NCBI RefSeq assembly: GCF_026011795.1
Contig: NZ_BRVS01000013.1
Coordinates: 1-64,000 of the forward strand
Direction of reading: 5' to 3'
Length of the DNA stretch: 64,000 nucleotides
Source of the DNA: Arthrobacter mangrovi
GTDB taxonomy: Bacteria; Actinomycetota; Actinomycetes; Actinomycetales; Micrococcaceae
In this document: positions 48,515 to 57,384 of the stretch, in pieces
Numbering within the stretch: the first letter of the stretch is position 1
Layout of the letters: each line of letters begins with the position of its first letter
Made by a program: the position numbers and the translations under genes
The notes under the pieces: model-generated
Database searches by the model: none
The model's input: the letters and a program-made list of their open reading frames with translations, nothing else
What the model was told of the DNA's origin: nothing

Positions 48515-48845
48515 CCCTGCCGTCCGGATGGTGCGAGTGACACCAGGACATGGCAGGGCAACGCGGCACCGCCGGCGGCGTTGGGCTGCCGGCTGCGCCG
48601 TAAAGCTAGGTCTTGTAAAGCTGGTCAAAGAACCGGTTTGGGCCGGCGGACGGTGCGTCCCGCCGTTACCCCCACATCTGGAACCCTACGGAGCCGGAGC
48701 CGGGGCTGTGATGCGTAGCGCCTACGGGAGTTGCCATAAGCAACTACTCGATTGAGCGTTTCAACTACCGGTCCTGCCGCTCCCGCTACTCGAAAGGGGC
48801 GGTTGGCTATCCTGCCAGGCGCCGGCGGCTGGCAGGATGTTGCCG
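48515..48845. other. Divergent region between the Pls-like operon and the L,D-transpeptidase-like gene
   Basis: 331 bases without a convincing gene. It contains a hairpin AGTTGC-CATAA-GCAACT at 48729-48745, a minus-strand TTGAAA followed 18 bases on by CTTATG (a weak promoter candidate for the synthetase), a plus-strand TATCCT at 48808-48813, and the inverted repeat entered at 48809-48838. Confidence 0.4.
48809..48838 (+). promoter_or_regulatory. Inverted repeat overlapping the -10 and ribosome site of the L,D-transpeptidase-like gene
   Basis: ATCCTGCCA at 48809-48817 pairs perfectly with TGGCAGGAT at 48830-48838 across a GC-rich 12-base spacer. The right arm contains the AGGA ribosome site for the ATG at 48846, and the left arm overlaps a TATCCT -10 candidate. 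It could be an operator or, if transcribed, a hairpin that hides the ribosome site. Confidence 0.45.
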
Positions 48846-49622
48846 ATGACACTCGCCAAGCACCGCGCCGCCGCCCTCGCGCTGGCCTTCGCCGCCGTCA
48901 CCGGATGTTCCGCGCCGGCACCCGGCTCCACCCCGGCGGCGGGCTCTGCCCCGGCGGCGGGCCCTGCCCCTGCACCGGCCGCCGAGGGGCCGTGCCGGCT
49001 GCTGGCCGAGGGACGCGTCGCCTTCGAGGCCGGCGGCACCAACCGCGTCACCTTCGCAATCGGCGAGGCCTACGGCAAAACCTCGGTGAAGCTCACCGCC
49101 TGCGTCCGTGTCTCCGGCGGCTACGCCGAGGAATGGCAGGCCGACGGCTTCACCGGCAGCGAGGGTTTCGGCAAGCCCGGGGCGGTACGGGTGAACTCCC
49201 TGCTGACGCCGTCGGGCTCCTACACGGTCACCGAGGCCTTCGGCCGCGAAGACCCGGGCACCGCGCTCGAGTACCACGAACTCGCCCCGTCCTCGCGCTG
49301 GGGAGCCCGTCCGGGAGACCACTACCAGCAGTACTTCGAGGGCGAAGGGGCATGGCCGGACGAAAACCTCTGGGAGCTCATGGAGGACGGGCTCTACGAG
49401 CAGGCCGCCGTCATCAACTACAACCGGCCGCCGGACATGGAACCGCAGCCCGGCCTCTCGCACGCGATCTTCCTCCACGCGGGGATGGAGGAATCCTGGG
49501 GCTGCATCTCCACGGACCTGGCCACGGTCACCGCCTTCCTGCGGACCGCGGTCCCGGGCGACCGCATCGTCATGGGCGTCGAGGATGCGGTCTTCGACGC
49601 GTCAGGAACAGCGCGGGGTTGA
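48846..49622 (+). CDS. L,D-transpeptidase-like (YkuD-type) lipoprotein
   Basis: 258 residues from ATG at 48846. Lipobox AVTGC with lipidated Cys near residue 21, then a Pro/Ala/Gly-rich linker that would span part of the wall. The C-terminal domain has VNSLLTPSGSYTVTEAFG, a His in IFLHAG and the nucleophile Cys220 in SWGCIS, followed by an Asp where YkuD enzymes usually have Arg. This pattern fits a divergent YkuD fold, which cross-links peptidoglycan or attaches proteins. Divergent from the Pls-like operon, convergent with the subtilase gene. Confidence 0.72.
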   Translation: MTLAKHRAAALALAFAAVTGCSAPAPGSTPAAGSAPAAGPAPAPAAEGPCRLLAEGRVAFEAGGTNRVTFAIGEAYGKTSVKLTACVRVSGGYAEEWQADGFTGSEGFGKPGAVRVNSLLTPSGSYTVTEAFGREDPGTALEYHELAPSSRWGARPGDHYQQYFEGEGAWPDENLWELMEDGLYEQAAVINYNRPPDMEPQPGLSHAIFLHAGMEESWGCISTDLATVTAFLRTAVPGDRIVMGVEDAVFDASGTARG

Positions 49623-49720
49623 TCAGCACCCGGCTGTACATCGTCCCATCCGCGCTGACGAAGGCCACCGGAATGCTCGGCGTCGGACAGTCCACGGTGG
49701 CGCCGGACGATCCCTTCCGC

Positions 49721-49761
49721 GCGGGAACCCTCCGGGCCCGAAGGCTCCGGAGGGTTCCCGC
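49721..49761. terminator. 15-bp hairpin between convergent genes
   Basis: GCGGGAACCCTCCGG at 49721-49735 pairs perfectly with 49747-49761 across an 11-base loop. It lies between the stops of the L,D-transpeptidase-like gene and the subtilase gene and should terminate both. Confidence 0.75.
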
Positions 49762-49821
49762 CGCGGCTACCGCCGGCGTCGTTGTCTTTCATGCGTCAGG
49801 CGCCCCGGGCGCGGAACCCGG

Positions 49822-51144
49822 CTAGAAGATGGAGCCCCGGATGAGGAAGCCGTAGTAGCGCGCGCCGTCCCCGCCGGAGGCATCGCCGGTGAAGCCCTGG
49901 TCGGGGTTGGAACCGGCGAACTCGGCGGTGGCATCCAGGAAGCTCTGCATCACGGACGCAGGATCGCCGCTGCAGGTGCCGCTGCTTAGGCAGAGCGCCA
50001 CCGTGCCGGCGACGGCCGGGCTGGCGAAGCTGGTGCCGTGGTTGTTTCCGTAGCCGCCGGGAGCGGTGGACTGGACGCAGACGCCGGGTCCGGCCACGGT
50101 GTGGCCGAAGTCGCCGGAGCCGGTGGCGTAATTGGAGAACGACGCCGGACCGTCATCCTGGGCGTACCGGCTCAGGTCTTCGCCGTCGCAGGTCGAGGAG
50201 CCGGAGCCGCCGGGCCTGCCGTCGAAGTCGCCGATCGCGGTGGCCGTGAGCACCTCGTCGTAGGCGGCCGGAACGGTGGTGGCGAAGTCGGTGCCGCTGT
50301 TGCCCGCGGCGACCGCGTAGGTCACGCCGGCCTCGACCGAGCGGCAGATCGCCGCGTGCATCGGGTCGCCGCTGCTGCCGCAGTCGCCGTCGTCCGTGCC
50401 GCCCCCGCCGATGCTGACGTTGGCCACGGCGATATCGTTGTCCGGATCATCGTCCGTGCGGGTCGCGGTCACCCAGTCGAAGGCGCACAGCAGGGCGGCC
50501 TCGGAGATCGCCCCGGCGCTGTCCATCACCCGGACGGACCACAGCGGGGCGCCGGGTGCCATGCCGACCACGCCCGTGTCGTTGTCCTTGGCCGCGGCGA
50601 CGCCGGCCACCGCAGTGCCGTGGCCGTAGACATCGATGACCGGAGATTCGTCCGTGGCGCTGCCGCTGCTGCAGTCCACGCCGGCCTGGACATTCAGGTC
50701 CGGATGGCTGCCGTCGATGCCGGTATCGATGATGGCGATGTTGACGTCCACAGTGCCGCTGCCGTCACCGGCCTTGGCGCTCGATTCATCCGCGCCGGTG
50801 CGGGTCACGCTGCGCGGGACGGACTGTTCCGCCAGCGAAAAGATCCGGTTCGGGGCGACGTAGGCTACGCTCGGGTCGACCGCGACGTCCGAGGCCTCTG
50901 CCGCGGTCATCTCCGCCGAATAGGCCGGCACGGCGTGGCTGTAGGTTCCGGTTTCGGTCATTGCGTACTGCTTGTCGTGCACGTGCGCGACGGCCTCGGC
51001 GTCCACGTTGTCCTTCAAAACCACGATGTATTCGTCAACCGGCTGCGCGGCCGAGGCCGGGGCCAGGCCCCACCCGCCTGCGGCCATTCCCAGCGCGGCT
51101 CCCAAAGCCAGAAGCCGGCCGGCCCCCGAACACATTCTTCCCAT
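49822..51144 (-). CDS. Secreted subtilisin-family (S8) serine protease
   Basis: 440 residues; ATG at 51144 with a strong GGGAGGA ribosome site. Signal peptide (LLALGAALGMAAGGWGLAPA-SA). An inhibitor I9 propeptide (~36-105; EYIVVLKDNVD) is followed by the catalytic domain with Asp140 (IAIIDTGID), His175 (YGHGTAVAG), oxyanion Asn282 (AAGNSG) and Ser372 (GTSFASP). Several Cys pairs suggest disulfides. It is secreted, autoprocessed and degrades proteins outside the cell. It stands alone on its transcript, with a terminator hairpin beyond the stop. Confidence 0.95.
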   Translation of the reverse strand: MGRMCSGAGRLLALGAALGMAAGGWGLAPASAAQPVDEYIVVLKDNVDAEAVAHVHDKQYAMTETGTYSHAVPAYSAEMTAAEASDVAVDPSVAYVAPNRIFSLAEQSVPRSVTRTGADESSAKAGDGSGTVDVNIAIIDTGIDGSHPDLNVQAGVDCSSGSATDESPVIDVYGHGTAVAGVAAAKDNDTGVVGMAPGAPLWSVRVMDSAGAISEAALLCAFDWVTATRTDDDPDNDIAVANVSIGGGGTDDGDCGSSGDPMHAAICRSVEAGVTYAVAAGNSGTDFATTVPAAYDEVLTATAIGDFDGRPGGSGSSTCDGEDLSRYAQDDGPASFSNYATGSGDFGHTVAGPGVCVQSTAPGGYGNNHGTSFASPAVAGTVALCLSSGTCSGDPASVMQSFLDATAEFAGSNPDQGFTGDASGGDGARYYGFLIRGSIF

Positions 51145-51300
51145 GATGTCCTCCCAAGCACGGACCTAGATGCCAATCCCCCGATTGCTTTACCGTCCGG
51201 CACACCCGCCCCCAAGCGCGCGGTTGGAAATCAGTATGGCCCCGCCCGCAGTTCCCGTCTAGGGGAATCTGCAACCGTTTCGTTATCTTGCGGGACCGGG

Positions 51301-51747
51301 CTAGGCGACGTGCTCGATATGGGTGATCAGCACCGAGCAGTGCGCGTGGGCCGCCACCGCCGAGCTGACCGATCCGAGCAGCAGGCCGGCGAATCCCCCG
51401 TGCCCGCGGCAGCCGACGACCAGCAGTTCGGCATGCCGGCTGGCCTCGATGAGCAGGTGGGCTGGCTGGCCCTGCTGGACCGTCCGTGCCACGCCGGTGG
51501 GTTCCTCGGTGCCGAAGACATCGCGCACGCTGGCTTCCTGGAGCTGGCGTGCGTCGTCCGCGGGATCCCACTGGTAGACCGTGGTCGGCTCGACCATCAG
51601 GGGGAACTGCCAGGCTGTAAGGACTTCGATGTCGCAGCCGAGCAGGCCCGCGAAGCGCCGGGCTTCCCGCAGGGCGTGGTGCGAGTGCGGGGATCCGTCC
51701 ACGCCCACGAGGACCAGCGGGCGGCGGGGGCCGTCGTCGTTATTCAT
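51301..51747 (-). CDS. Universal stress protein
   Basis: 148 residues; ATG at 51747 overlaps the ppsA stop (ATGA). USP fold with LVGVDGSPHSHHALREA at the start and the ATP-binding loop VVGCRGHGGFAGLLLGSVS near the C-terminus. USPs of this type bind ATP and act in dormancy, hypoxia or energy stress. Coupling to PEP synthase and the cysteine-rich protein suggests a stress-response unit. Confidence 0.9.
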   Translation of the reverse strand: MNNDDGPRRPLVLVGVDGSPHSHHALREARRFAGLLGCDIEVLTAWQFPLMVEPTTVYQWDPADDARQLQEASVRDVFGTEEPTGVARTVQQGQPAHLLIEASRHAELLVVGCRGHGGFAGLLLGSVSSAVAAHAHCSVLITHIEHVA

Positions 51748-54164
51748 GCGTTCCTCTCCCTGCGCTGCCGCTCCGCCTCGGCGATGCGGGGCACAGTGCG
51801 CACGAACGTGTCCGGGTTCAGCGAGATCGTGTCGATGCCCTCGTCCACGAGGAAGGCGGCGAAGTCCGCGTGGTTGCTGGGCCCCTGCCCGCAGATGCCG
51901 ATCTTGATGCCGGCGGCGTGCGCGGCGCCGATGACCTGGGCGATCATCCGCTTGACCGCCTCGTCCCGCTCGTCGAACAGCGGCGCCAGCAGCTCGGAGT
52001 CGCGGTCCACGCCGAGCACCAGCTGGGTCAGGTCGTTGGAGCCGATGGAGAAGCCGTCGAAACGCGTGGCGAACTCCGCGGCGAGGACCACGTTGGAGGG
52101 GATCTCGCACATCATGTAGACCTGCAGGCCGTTCTCCCCGCGGACCAGTCCGTTGGCCGCCATCACCTCCAGCACCCGGTCCGCCTCCGCGGGCGTGCGG
52201 CAGAAGGGAATCATGACGACGACGTTGTCGAAGCCCAGCTCCTCGCGCACCCGCTTCAGCGCCCGGCATTCAAGCACGAAGCCCTCCCGGTAGCGCTCGT
52301 CGTAGTACCGCGAAGCGCCGCGGAAGCCCAGCATCGGGTTCTCCTCGGCCGGTTCGAAGGCGCTGCCGCCGAGCAGGTGGGCATACTCGTTGGTCTTGAA
52401 GTCGCTGAGCCGCACGATCACCGGGCGGGGAAAGTACGGGGCGGCCAGCTTGCCCAGGCTGGTGGCGAGCGTCTGCACGAAGTACTCGCCCGGGTCGGCG
52501 AAGCCGGCGGTGAGCTCGGCGATCCGTGCCGACTCCTGCGGGTCCGCGACGCGTTCCGGATGCACCAGGGCCATGGGGTGGATCCGGATGACATCGTTGA
52601 TGATGAATTCCATCCGGGCCAGCCCCACGCCGGCCGCCGGGAGGCGCCACCAGCTGAAGGCGGCGGCCGGGCTCGCCACGTTGACCATGACGCCGGTGTC
52701 GGTCTGCGGCAGCCCGGCGAGGTCGATCTCCTCGGTCTCGAACTCCAGCGCGCCGGCGTAGACGTGGCCCTCGTCGCCCTCGGCGCAGGAAAGCGTGATC
52801 TGCTCCCCGTCGCCGATCGTCTCGGTCGCGTTGCCGGTGCCGACGACGGCGGGGACGCCGAGTTCCCGGCTCACGATCGCCGCGTGGCTGGTCGTGCCGC
52901 CGTGTTCGGTGATGATGCCTGCAGCCCGCTGCATTACCGGAACCCAGTCCGGGTCCGTCATCTCGGTGACCAGCACGGCGCCGTCGCGAAAGCGCTCGAT
53001 GTCCGCCGCGCTGCGGATGACGCAGGCCTCGCCCACCGCGACGGAGTCTCCGATGGCGGCGCCCTTCGCCAGCAGGCGGCCCTCGCCGAGCAGGTGGTGG
53101 ACGCTGAAGCGGCTGCCGCTGCGCCCGGCCTGCACCGTCTCCGGCCGCGCCTGGACCAGGAAGAGCTCGCCCGTGGTGCCGTCCTTGGCCCACTCCATGT
53201 CCATCGGCGTGCGGTAGTGGTCCTCGATGGCGACAGCCCAGCGCGCCAGCTGCAGGACCTCGCTGTCGGTGAGCACCAAGGCTTTGCGCTCCCGGTCGCT
53301 GGTGTCGACGAGCCGCGTGCGCACGCTCCCGCCGCGGCCGTACACCATCTTGCGTTCCTTCTCGCCGCGCGTGCGCTCGATGATCGGGGCGAAGCCGTCC
53401 CGGCCCAGCAGAGGCTTGTAGACCAGGTACTTGTCCGGGTTGATGCTGCCCTGAACCACCGTCTCGCCCAGTCCCCACGCCGCGCTGATCACCACCGCGT
53501 CCGGGAAGCCCGTCTCCGTGTCGAGCGTGAACATCACCCCTGAGGCACCGACGTCGGACCGCACCATCCGCTGCACGCCGACGGACAGGGCCACCTGCAG
53601 ATCGTCGAAGCCCTTGATGGCCCGGTAGCTGATTGCGCGGTCCGTGAACAGCGAGGCAAAACAGCGCCGGCAGGCGTCCAGGAGCGCCTGGTCGCCGGCG
53701 ACATTCAGGAACGTCTCCTGCTGGCCGGCGAAACTCGCGTCCGGCAGGTCTTCCGCGGTCGCACTGCTGCGCACCGCCACCGCCGCGGCGGAGGCAGTGC
53801 GGCCGGAACGCTCGGAGAGCTGCCGGTACGCCTGCAGGATGGCCGCGGCCAGGTGCGGCGGGAACTCCGCGGCCACGAACAGATTCCGCACCGCATGCCC
53901 GGCCTCGGACAGGCTAACGCCGCCGGACCGGTAGCGCTCCAGCCAGCCGCGCAGCTGCGGCTCCATCGTGTTGGCCCGCACGAATTCGCGGTAGCCCTGC
54001 GCCGTCACGGCGAACCCCTCCGGCACCCGGACTCCCGCTCCGGCCAGCGTGCGGACCATCTCGCCCAGCGACGCGTTCTTGCCGCCCACCAGCGGCACGT
54101 CGGCCATGCCCGTGTCTTCGAACCACACGATGTATGCCATGTCCGTCGGGACTTGCTGCTCCAC
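51744..54164 (-). CDS. ppsA: Phosphoenolpyruvate synthase
   Basis: 806 residues; GTG at 54164 with a very strong GGGGGAGGAA ribosome site. N-terminal ATP-grasp domain (VGGKNASLGEM, VRSSATAEDLPDASFAGQQ), the swivelling domain with the phospho-histidine in GGTTSHAAIVSRELGVP, and the C-terminal PEP-binding barrel (ENPMLGFRGASRY, FSIGSNDLTQLVLG, GICGQGPSNH). It converts pyruvate and ATP to PEP, AMP and phosphate, for gluconeogenesis or for using acetate-derived carbon. It heads a two-gene unit with a USP, and has a 12-bp tandem repeat just upstream. Confidence 0.94.
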   Translation of the reverse strand: MEQQVPTDMAYIVWFEDTGMADVPLVGGKNASLGEMVRTLAGAGVRVPEGFAVTAQGYREFVRANTMEPQLRGWLERYRSGGVSLSEAGHAVRNLFVAAEFPPHLAAAILQAYRQLSERSGRTASAAAVAVRSSATAEDLPDASFAGQQETFLNVAGDQALLDACRRCFASLFTDRAISYRAIKGFDDLQVALSVGVQRMVRSDVGASGVMFTLDTETGFPDAVVISAAWGLGETVVQGSINPDKYLVYKPLLGRDGFAPIIERTRGEKERKMVYGRGGSVRTRLVDTSDRERKALVLTDSEVLQLARWAVAIEDHYRTPMDMEWAKDGTTGELFLVQARPETVQAGRSGSRFSVHHLLGEGRLLAKGAAIGDSVAVGEACVIRSAADIERFRDGAVLVTEMTDPDWVPVMQRAAGIITEHGGTTSHAAIVSRELGVPAVVGTGNATETIGDGEQITLSCAEGDEGHVYAGALEFETEEIDLAGLPQTDTGVMVNVASPAAAFSWWRLPAAGVGLARMEFIINDVIRIHPMALVHPERVADPQESARIAELTAGFADPGEYFVQTLATSLGKLAAPYFPRPVIVRLSDFKTNEYAHLLGGSAFEPAEENPMLGFRGASRYYDERYREGFVLECRALKRVREELGFDNVVVMIPFCRTPAEADRVLEVMAANGLVRGENGLQVYMMCEIPSNVVLAAEFATRFDGFSIGSNDLTQLVLGVDRDSELLAPLFDERDEAVKRMIAQVIGAAHAAGIKIGICGQGPSNHADFAAFLVDEGIDTISLNPDTFVRTVPRIAEAERQRRERNA

Positions 54165-54180
54165 GGTGTTCCTCCCCCTA

Positions 54181-54209
54181 CGTTCCTTACACCCTTGCGT
54201 TCCTTACAC
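54181..54209. repeat. 12-bp direct repeat upstream of ppsA
   Basis: CGTTCCTTACAC occurs at 54181-54192 and 54198-54209, a 17-base period with CCTTG between. On the minus strand each copy reads GTGTAAGGAACG and so carries a Shine-Dalgarno-like AAGGA. It fills the 47 bases between the cysteine-rich gene stop and the ppsA start. Confidence 0.7.
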
Positions 54210-54211
54210 GG

Positions 54212-54646
54212 CTACGGCCTGGTCAGGCGCAGTGAGTCCAGCAGTTCGGTGCAGGCCTGCTCGCAGCGAACGCAGGCCTGGAGGCAGAGCCGGCAATGCG
54301 GGAAGCCCAGATGCGGTTCGCACTGCTCCTGGCAGGCCCGGCAGGCGGACCTGCAGGCTTCGAGCAGCGCCCCCATGAAGGCCTTCCCGCTGTCTGTTCC
54401 GGGCGATCCCAGCCGCGGCAGGATCGAGACGGCCGCGAGGCACATGTCTGCACAGTTCTCCTGGGCACGCTGGCAGGTACGGACGTTCGCCGCCACTTGT
54501 TCGTCCAGCCACGCGTCCGCGCCGGAGCGGCAGGCCTGGGCGCAGTCGAAGCAGGCGTCGATGCACACGCCTCGGGCCAACCGGTGCTCGGGGGCGGTTT
54601 CCGGCGCCGTCGGATGCACGGCCAGCACGTGCTGGGTACTGCTCAT
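54212..54646 (-). CDS. Cysteine-rich four-helix protein (Csp/YhjQ copper-storage type)
   Basis: 144 residues; ATG at 54646 with GGGAGG upstream. After ~20 disordered residues the protein carries about a dozen Cys, mostly as CxxxC pairs on predicted helices (CIDACFDCAQAC, CADMC, CRSACRACQEQC, CRLCLQACVRCEQAC). This is the pattern of four-helix-bundle copper-storage proteins (Csp3-like, cytosolic), which bind many Cu(I) ions through thiolates. No signal peptide, so it is cytosolic. Cotranscribed with ppsA and the USP gene (47-base gap). Confidence 0.82.
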   Translation of the reverse strand: MSSTQHVLAVHPTAPETAPEHRLARGVCIDACFDCAQACRSGADAWLDEQVAANVRTCQRAQENCADMCLAAVSILPRLGSPGTDSGKAFMGALLEACRSACRACQEQCEPHLGFPHCRLCLQACVRCEQACTELLDSLRLTRP

Positions 54647-54767
54647 CGCGCCTCCCTGTCAGCCGTGCGGGCAACGGGTCCTGCTCCCCCGGCAGGCGGC
54701 ACCCACGGCGTAATGGTTGCAGGGTACCCCTCGACGCTGCGCGCCGCATCTGCCATTTGGGGCAGGC

Positions 54768-55310
54768 TTACCAGCGGTGGGCTACATCGATAACCAGCAT
54801 GGTCTGGTTCTTTTCCGGACCCGGAAGGGTGAAGACCCGGAACGGCAGGCGGGCACGCACTCCCAGCCCAATGGTGGACTGGCCTTCGAAGCTTCCCGCC
54901 CAGGCGACCTGGCGGAAAGTATCGAAGGTCCGGACGTTGACAATATTGGACTTGTTGGGCGGGTTGTAGGTCGCCCGGCCCTTGCTGTCATACGCCGGCG
55001 CTTTCACGGTGATGCGCATGTCGTAGCCGCGCAGCCGCACCCGGTCTCCCTTGCCCTCGGTGTAGACAGCGCCGTAACGGACGTCATAGCCGGGCCGTTT
55101 GCCCTTGAGATCGACCACCAGCCGGTCGTAGCAGGGATGCCTGCCGGCACGGACGTTGGTGAGCAGCGGACTGTACTTCGACGACGATGCTTTGGCCTGG
55201 GATCCCCAGGTGATGCCGCAGTAAGCCGCAGCCGAGGCGGGCCCGGGAGCCACCAGCCCCAGACCGAGCACAAGCAGAACGGCGGCGAGCAGCGCATGCA
55301 GTTTCTTCAT
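54768..55310 (-). CDS. Secreted AMIN-like domain protein
   Basis: 180 residues from ATG at 55310; a start 30 bases earlier is possible. Signal peptide (KLHALLAAVLLVLGLGLVAP-GPASA). The mature part begins with an AYCGITWGSQ segment and continues with RLVVDLKGKRPGYDVRYG and FRVFTLPGPEKNQTMLVIDV, the beta-sandwich wording of actinobacterial AMIN-like proteins (VRFD-type motif, two Cys). AMIN domains bind peptidoglycan or other surface polymers. Function otherwise unknown. Confidence 0.75.
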   Translation of the reverse strand: MKKLHALLAAVLLVLGLGLVAPGPASAAAYCGITWGSQAKASSSKYSPLLTNVRAGRHPCYDRLVVDLKGKRPGYDVRYGAVYTEGKGDRVRLRGYDMRITVKAPAYDSKGRATYNPPNKSNIVNVRTFDTFRQVAWAGSFEGQSTIGLGVRARLPFRVFTLPGPEKNQTMLVIDVAHRW

Positions 55311-55644
55311 GGCGATGGATCTTTCAAAATCGCGGTTCACTAGTGCGATTGCAGAACGACTGGTCGCGATCGCTCGCCGGCACTACACCGACGGCTAACC
55401 AGCGGCTCTGCCGATCGAGCGCACTGTCCGTGAGTGCACCCATAACGCGAAGGAGGTTGCCCTGGCTCTCCTGGATTCCTTCATTATGGAACGGCAATGC
55501 TCCGCGGCGGAAGAGGAGGCATAGCCGTGTCCGCCGGGACCTTCGGCTCTGGCAGCGGGGCGCTGCCCCCGTTCCAATCGGAGTGTGGCCTCTGGCACCG
55601 GAAGGACCGTAGGCGACCGGACCATCACGAAGGACCTCGCATCG
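55311..55644. other. Intergenic region upstream of the acetyl-CoA synthetase operon
   Basis: 334 bases between divergent genes. A possible plus-strand promoter has -35 TTGCCC at 55457-55462 and -10 CATTAT at 55482-55487, though the 19-base spacer is long. GAAGGAGG at 55450 and GAGGAGG near 55518 are strong ribosome-site words but neither leads into the synthetase frame. A GTG at 55585 in the synthetase frame is an alternative start. Confidence 0.35.
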
Positions 55645-57384
55645 ATGCCGGTCCGGCCCAACCTGCTCGACTACCGGAAGGCCTGCGTCGAATTCACCTG
55701 GGACGATGCCAGGGCTGCGCTGTCCGGCCTGCCCGGAGGCGGACTGAACATCGCCCACGAGGCCGTGGACCGGCATGCGGCCGGCCCGCTGGCGGGGCAC
55801 GAAGCGCTGCGGTTCATCCGGGCCGACGGGTCCTCCACTTCGGTCACGTTTTCCGCCCTCGCCCTCGAGGCGGCCAGGTTTGCCGGGGTGCTGGAAGAAC
55901 TCGGAGTCCGCCCGGGGGAACGCGTTTTCTCGCTGCTCGGACGCGTGCCGCCGCTGTACTCCGCGGTCCTGGGGACGCTAAAGCACGGCAGCGTCTTCTG
56001 TCCGTTGTTCTCCGCCTTCGGCCCGGAACCCGTACGGCAAAGGCTGTCGCTCGGCGGAGCCAGGGTCCTGGTCACCACCGCGTCCCTGTACCGGCGCAAG
56101 ATTGCCGGGATCCGCACCGCCTTGCCGGAACTCCGGCACGTCCTCCTGGTGGATGCCGACGAGGCGCCCGGCCCGGACACGCTGGACCTGGGTGCCCTGA
56201 TGCGGGAAGTGACGCCGGCGGCGGGGACCGCACTCACCGGTCCGGAGGACATGGCGCTGCTGCACTTCACCAGCGGTACAACCGGCACCCCCAAGGGAGC
56301 CATCCACGTCCACGATGCCGTCGCCGCGCACTATGCGACCGGCCGCTTCGCCCTGGACCTTCATCCGCAAGACATCTACTGGTGCACGGCCGACCCGGGT
56401 TGGGTCACCGGAACGTCCTACGGGATCGTCGCGCCGCTGGTGCATGGCGTGACCTCGATCGTGGACGAAGAGGAGATGGACGTGGACCGCTGGTACGGCA
56501 TCCTCGCCGGCCAGCGGGTGACGGTCTGGTATACGGCGCCGACGGCGCTGCGCCTGCTCATGAAGGCCGGCACGGGGCACGCGGAGGGCCACGATCTATC
56601 CGCGCTGCGTTTCGTCGCGAGCGTGGGCGAACCCCTGAACCCAGAGGTGGTGGTGTGGGGCCAGGAAGCATTCGGCCTCCCGGTCCACGACAACTGGTGG
56701 CAGACCGAAACCGGCGGAATCATGATCGCCAACTTCCCGGCGCTGCCGATCCGCCCCGGCTCCATGGGCCTGCCCCTGCCCGGCGTCGAGGCGGCGCTCG
56801 TGAAGCGGGACGCGGCGGACCGCCCCGTGATCGAGGACGGCGAAGCGGTCCTCGTCTCCAGCCCCGGCGAGGTCGGCGAGCTCGCGCTGCGCCCGGGCTG
56901 GCCCTCGATGTTCCGGGGCTACCTCCACGAAGACGAACGCTACCGCCGCTGTTTCGCGGGCGGCTGGTACCTGACCGGCGACCTCGCCAAGCGGGACCCG
57001 GACGGCTACTACTGGTTCGTCGGCCGCGGCGACGACGTTATCAAGTCCTCTGGCCATCTCATCGGCCCCTTCGAAGTCGAAAGCTCGCTCATGGAACACC
57101 CGGCCGTCGCCCAGGCAGGGGTGGTCGGCGTGCCCGATCCGGTGGCGGGCGAAATGGTCAAGGCCTTCGTCGAACTCCGACCCGGCCATGAACCGGACGA
57201 CGCACTGCGGCTGGAGATCATCGGCTTTGCGCGCAAGCGGCTGGGGCCTGCGGTGGCGCCGCGGCAACTTGACTTCACGCCTGCTCTGCCCCGCACCAGG
57301 AGCGGAAAGATCCTGCGCCGGCTGCTGAAGGCCAGGGAACTCGGGCTTCCCGAAGGCGACACCTCGACCGTGGAAGGACAATGA
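55645..57384 (+). CDS. acsA: Acetyl-CoA synthetase / acyl-CoA ligase (AcsA-like)
   Basis: 579 residues from ATG at 55645 (AAGGA 10 bases upstream), chosen because [15 protein letters not shown] matches the usual start of Gram-positive AcsA proteins. ANL superfamily core motifs: [56 protein letters not shown] and the C-terminal catalytic lysine in [10 protein letters not shown]. It makes acetyl-CoA (or a short acyl-CoA) from acid, ATP and CoA. The next four genes all overlap it or each other, so it is the first gene of a five-gene operon with a 2-oxoacid dehydrogenase. Confidence 0.88.
   Translation: MPVRPNLLDYRKACVEFTWDDARAALSGLPGGGLNIAHEAVDRHAAGPLAGHEALRFIRADGSSTSVTFSALALEAARFAGVLEELGVRPGERVFSLLGRVPPLYSAVLGTLKHGSVFCPLFSAFGPEPVRQRLSLGGARVLVTTASLYRRKIAGIRTALPELRHVLLVDADEAPGPDTLDLGALMREVTPAAGTALTGPEDMALLHFTSGTTGTPKGAIHVHDAVAAHYATGRFALDLHPQDIYWCTADPGWVTGTSYGIVAPLVHGVTSIVDEEEMDVDRWYGILAGQRVTVWYTAPTALRLLMKAGTGHAEGHDLSALRFVASVGEPLNPEVVVWGQEAFGLPVHDNWWQTETGGIMIANFPALPIRPGSMGLPLPGVEAALVKRDAADRPVIEDGEAVLVSSPGEVGELALRPGWPSMFRGYLHEDERYRRCFAGGWYLTGDLAKRDPDGYYWFVGRGDDVIKSSGHLIGPFEVESSLMEHPAVAQAGVVGVPDPVAGEMVKAFVELRPGHEPDDALRLEIIGFARKRLGPAVAPRQLDFTPALPRTRSGKILRRLLKARELGLPEGDTSTVEGQ

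Noticed and set aside
55527-55645. Possible DosR/DevR dormancy boxes (GGGACCTT and GAAGGACC words) upstream of acsA.
   Set aside because: Only half-site resemblance, without the symmetric consensus; suggested mainly by nearby stress genes.
55497-57191. A plus-strand frame overlapping acsA, preceded by an excellent GAGGAGG ribosome site near 55518.
   Set aside because: The product is Arg/Pro/Gly-rich without domains and lies out of frame with the conserved ligase. A short regulatory leader peptide remains possible but cannot be supported.
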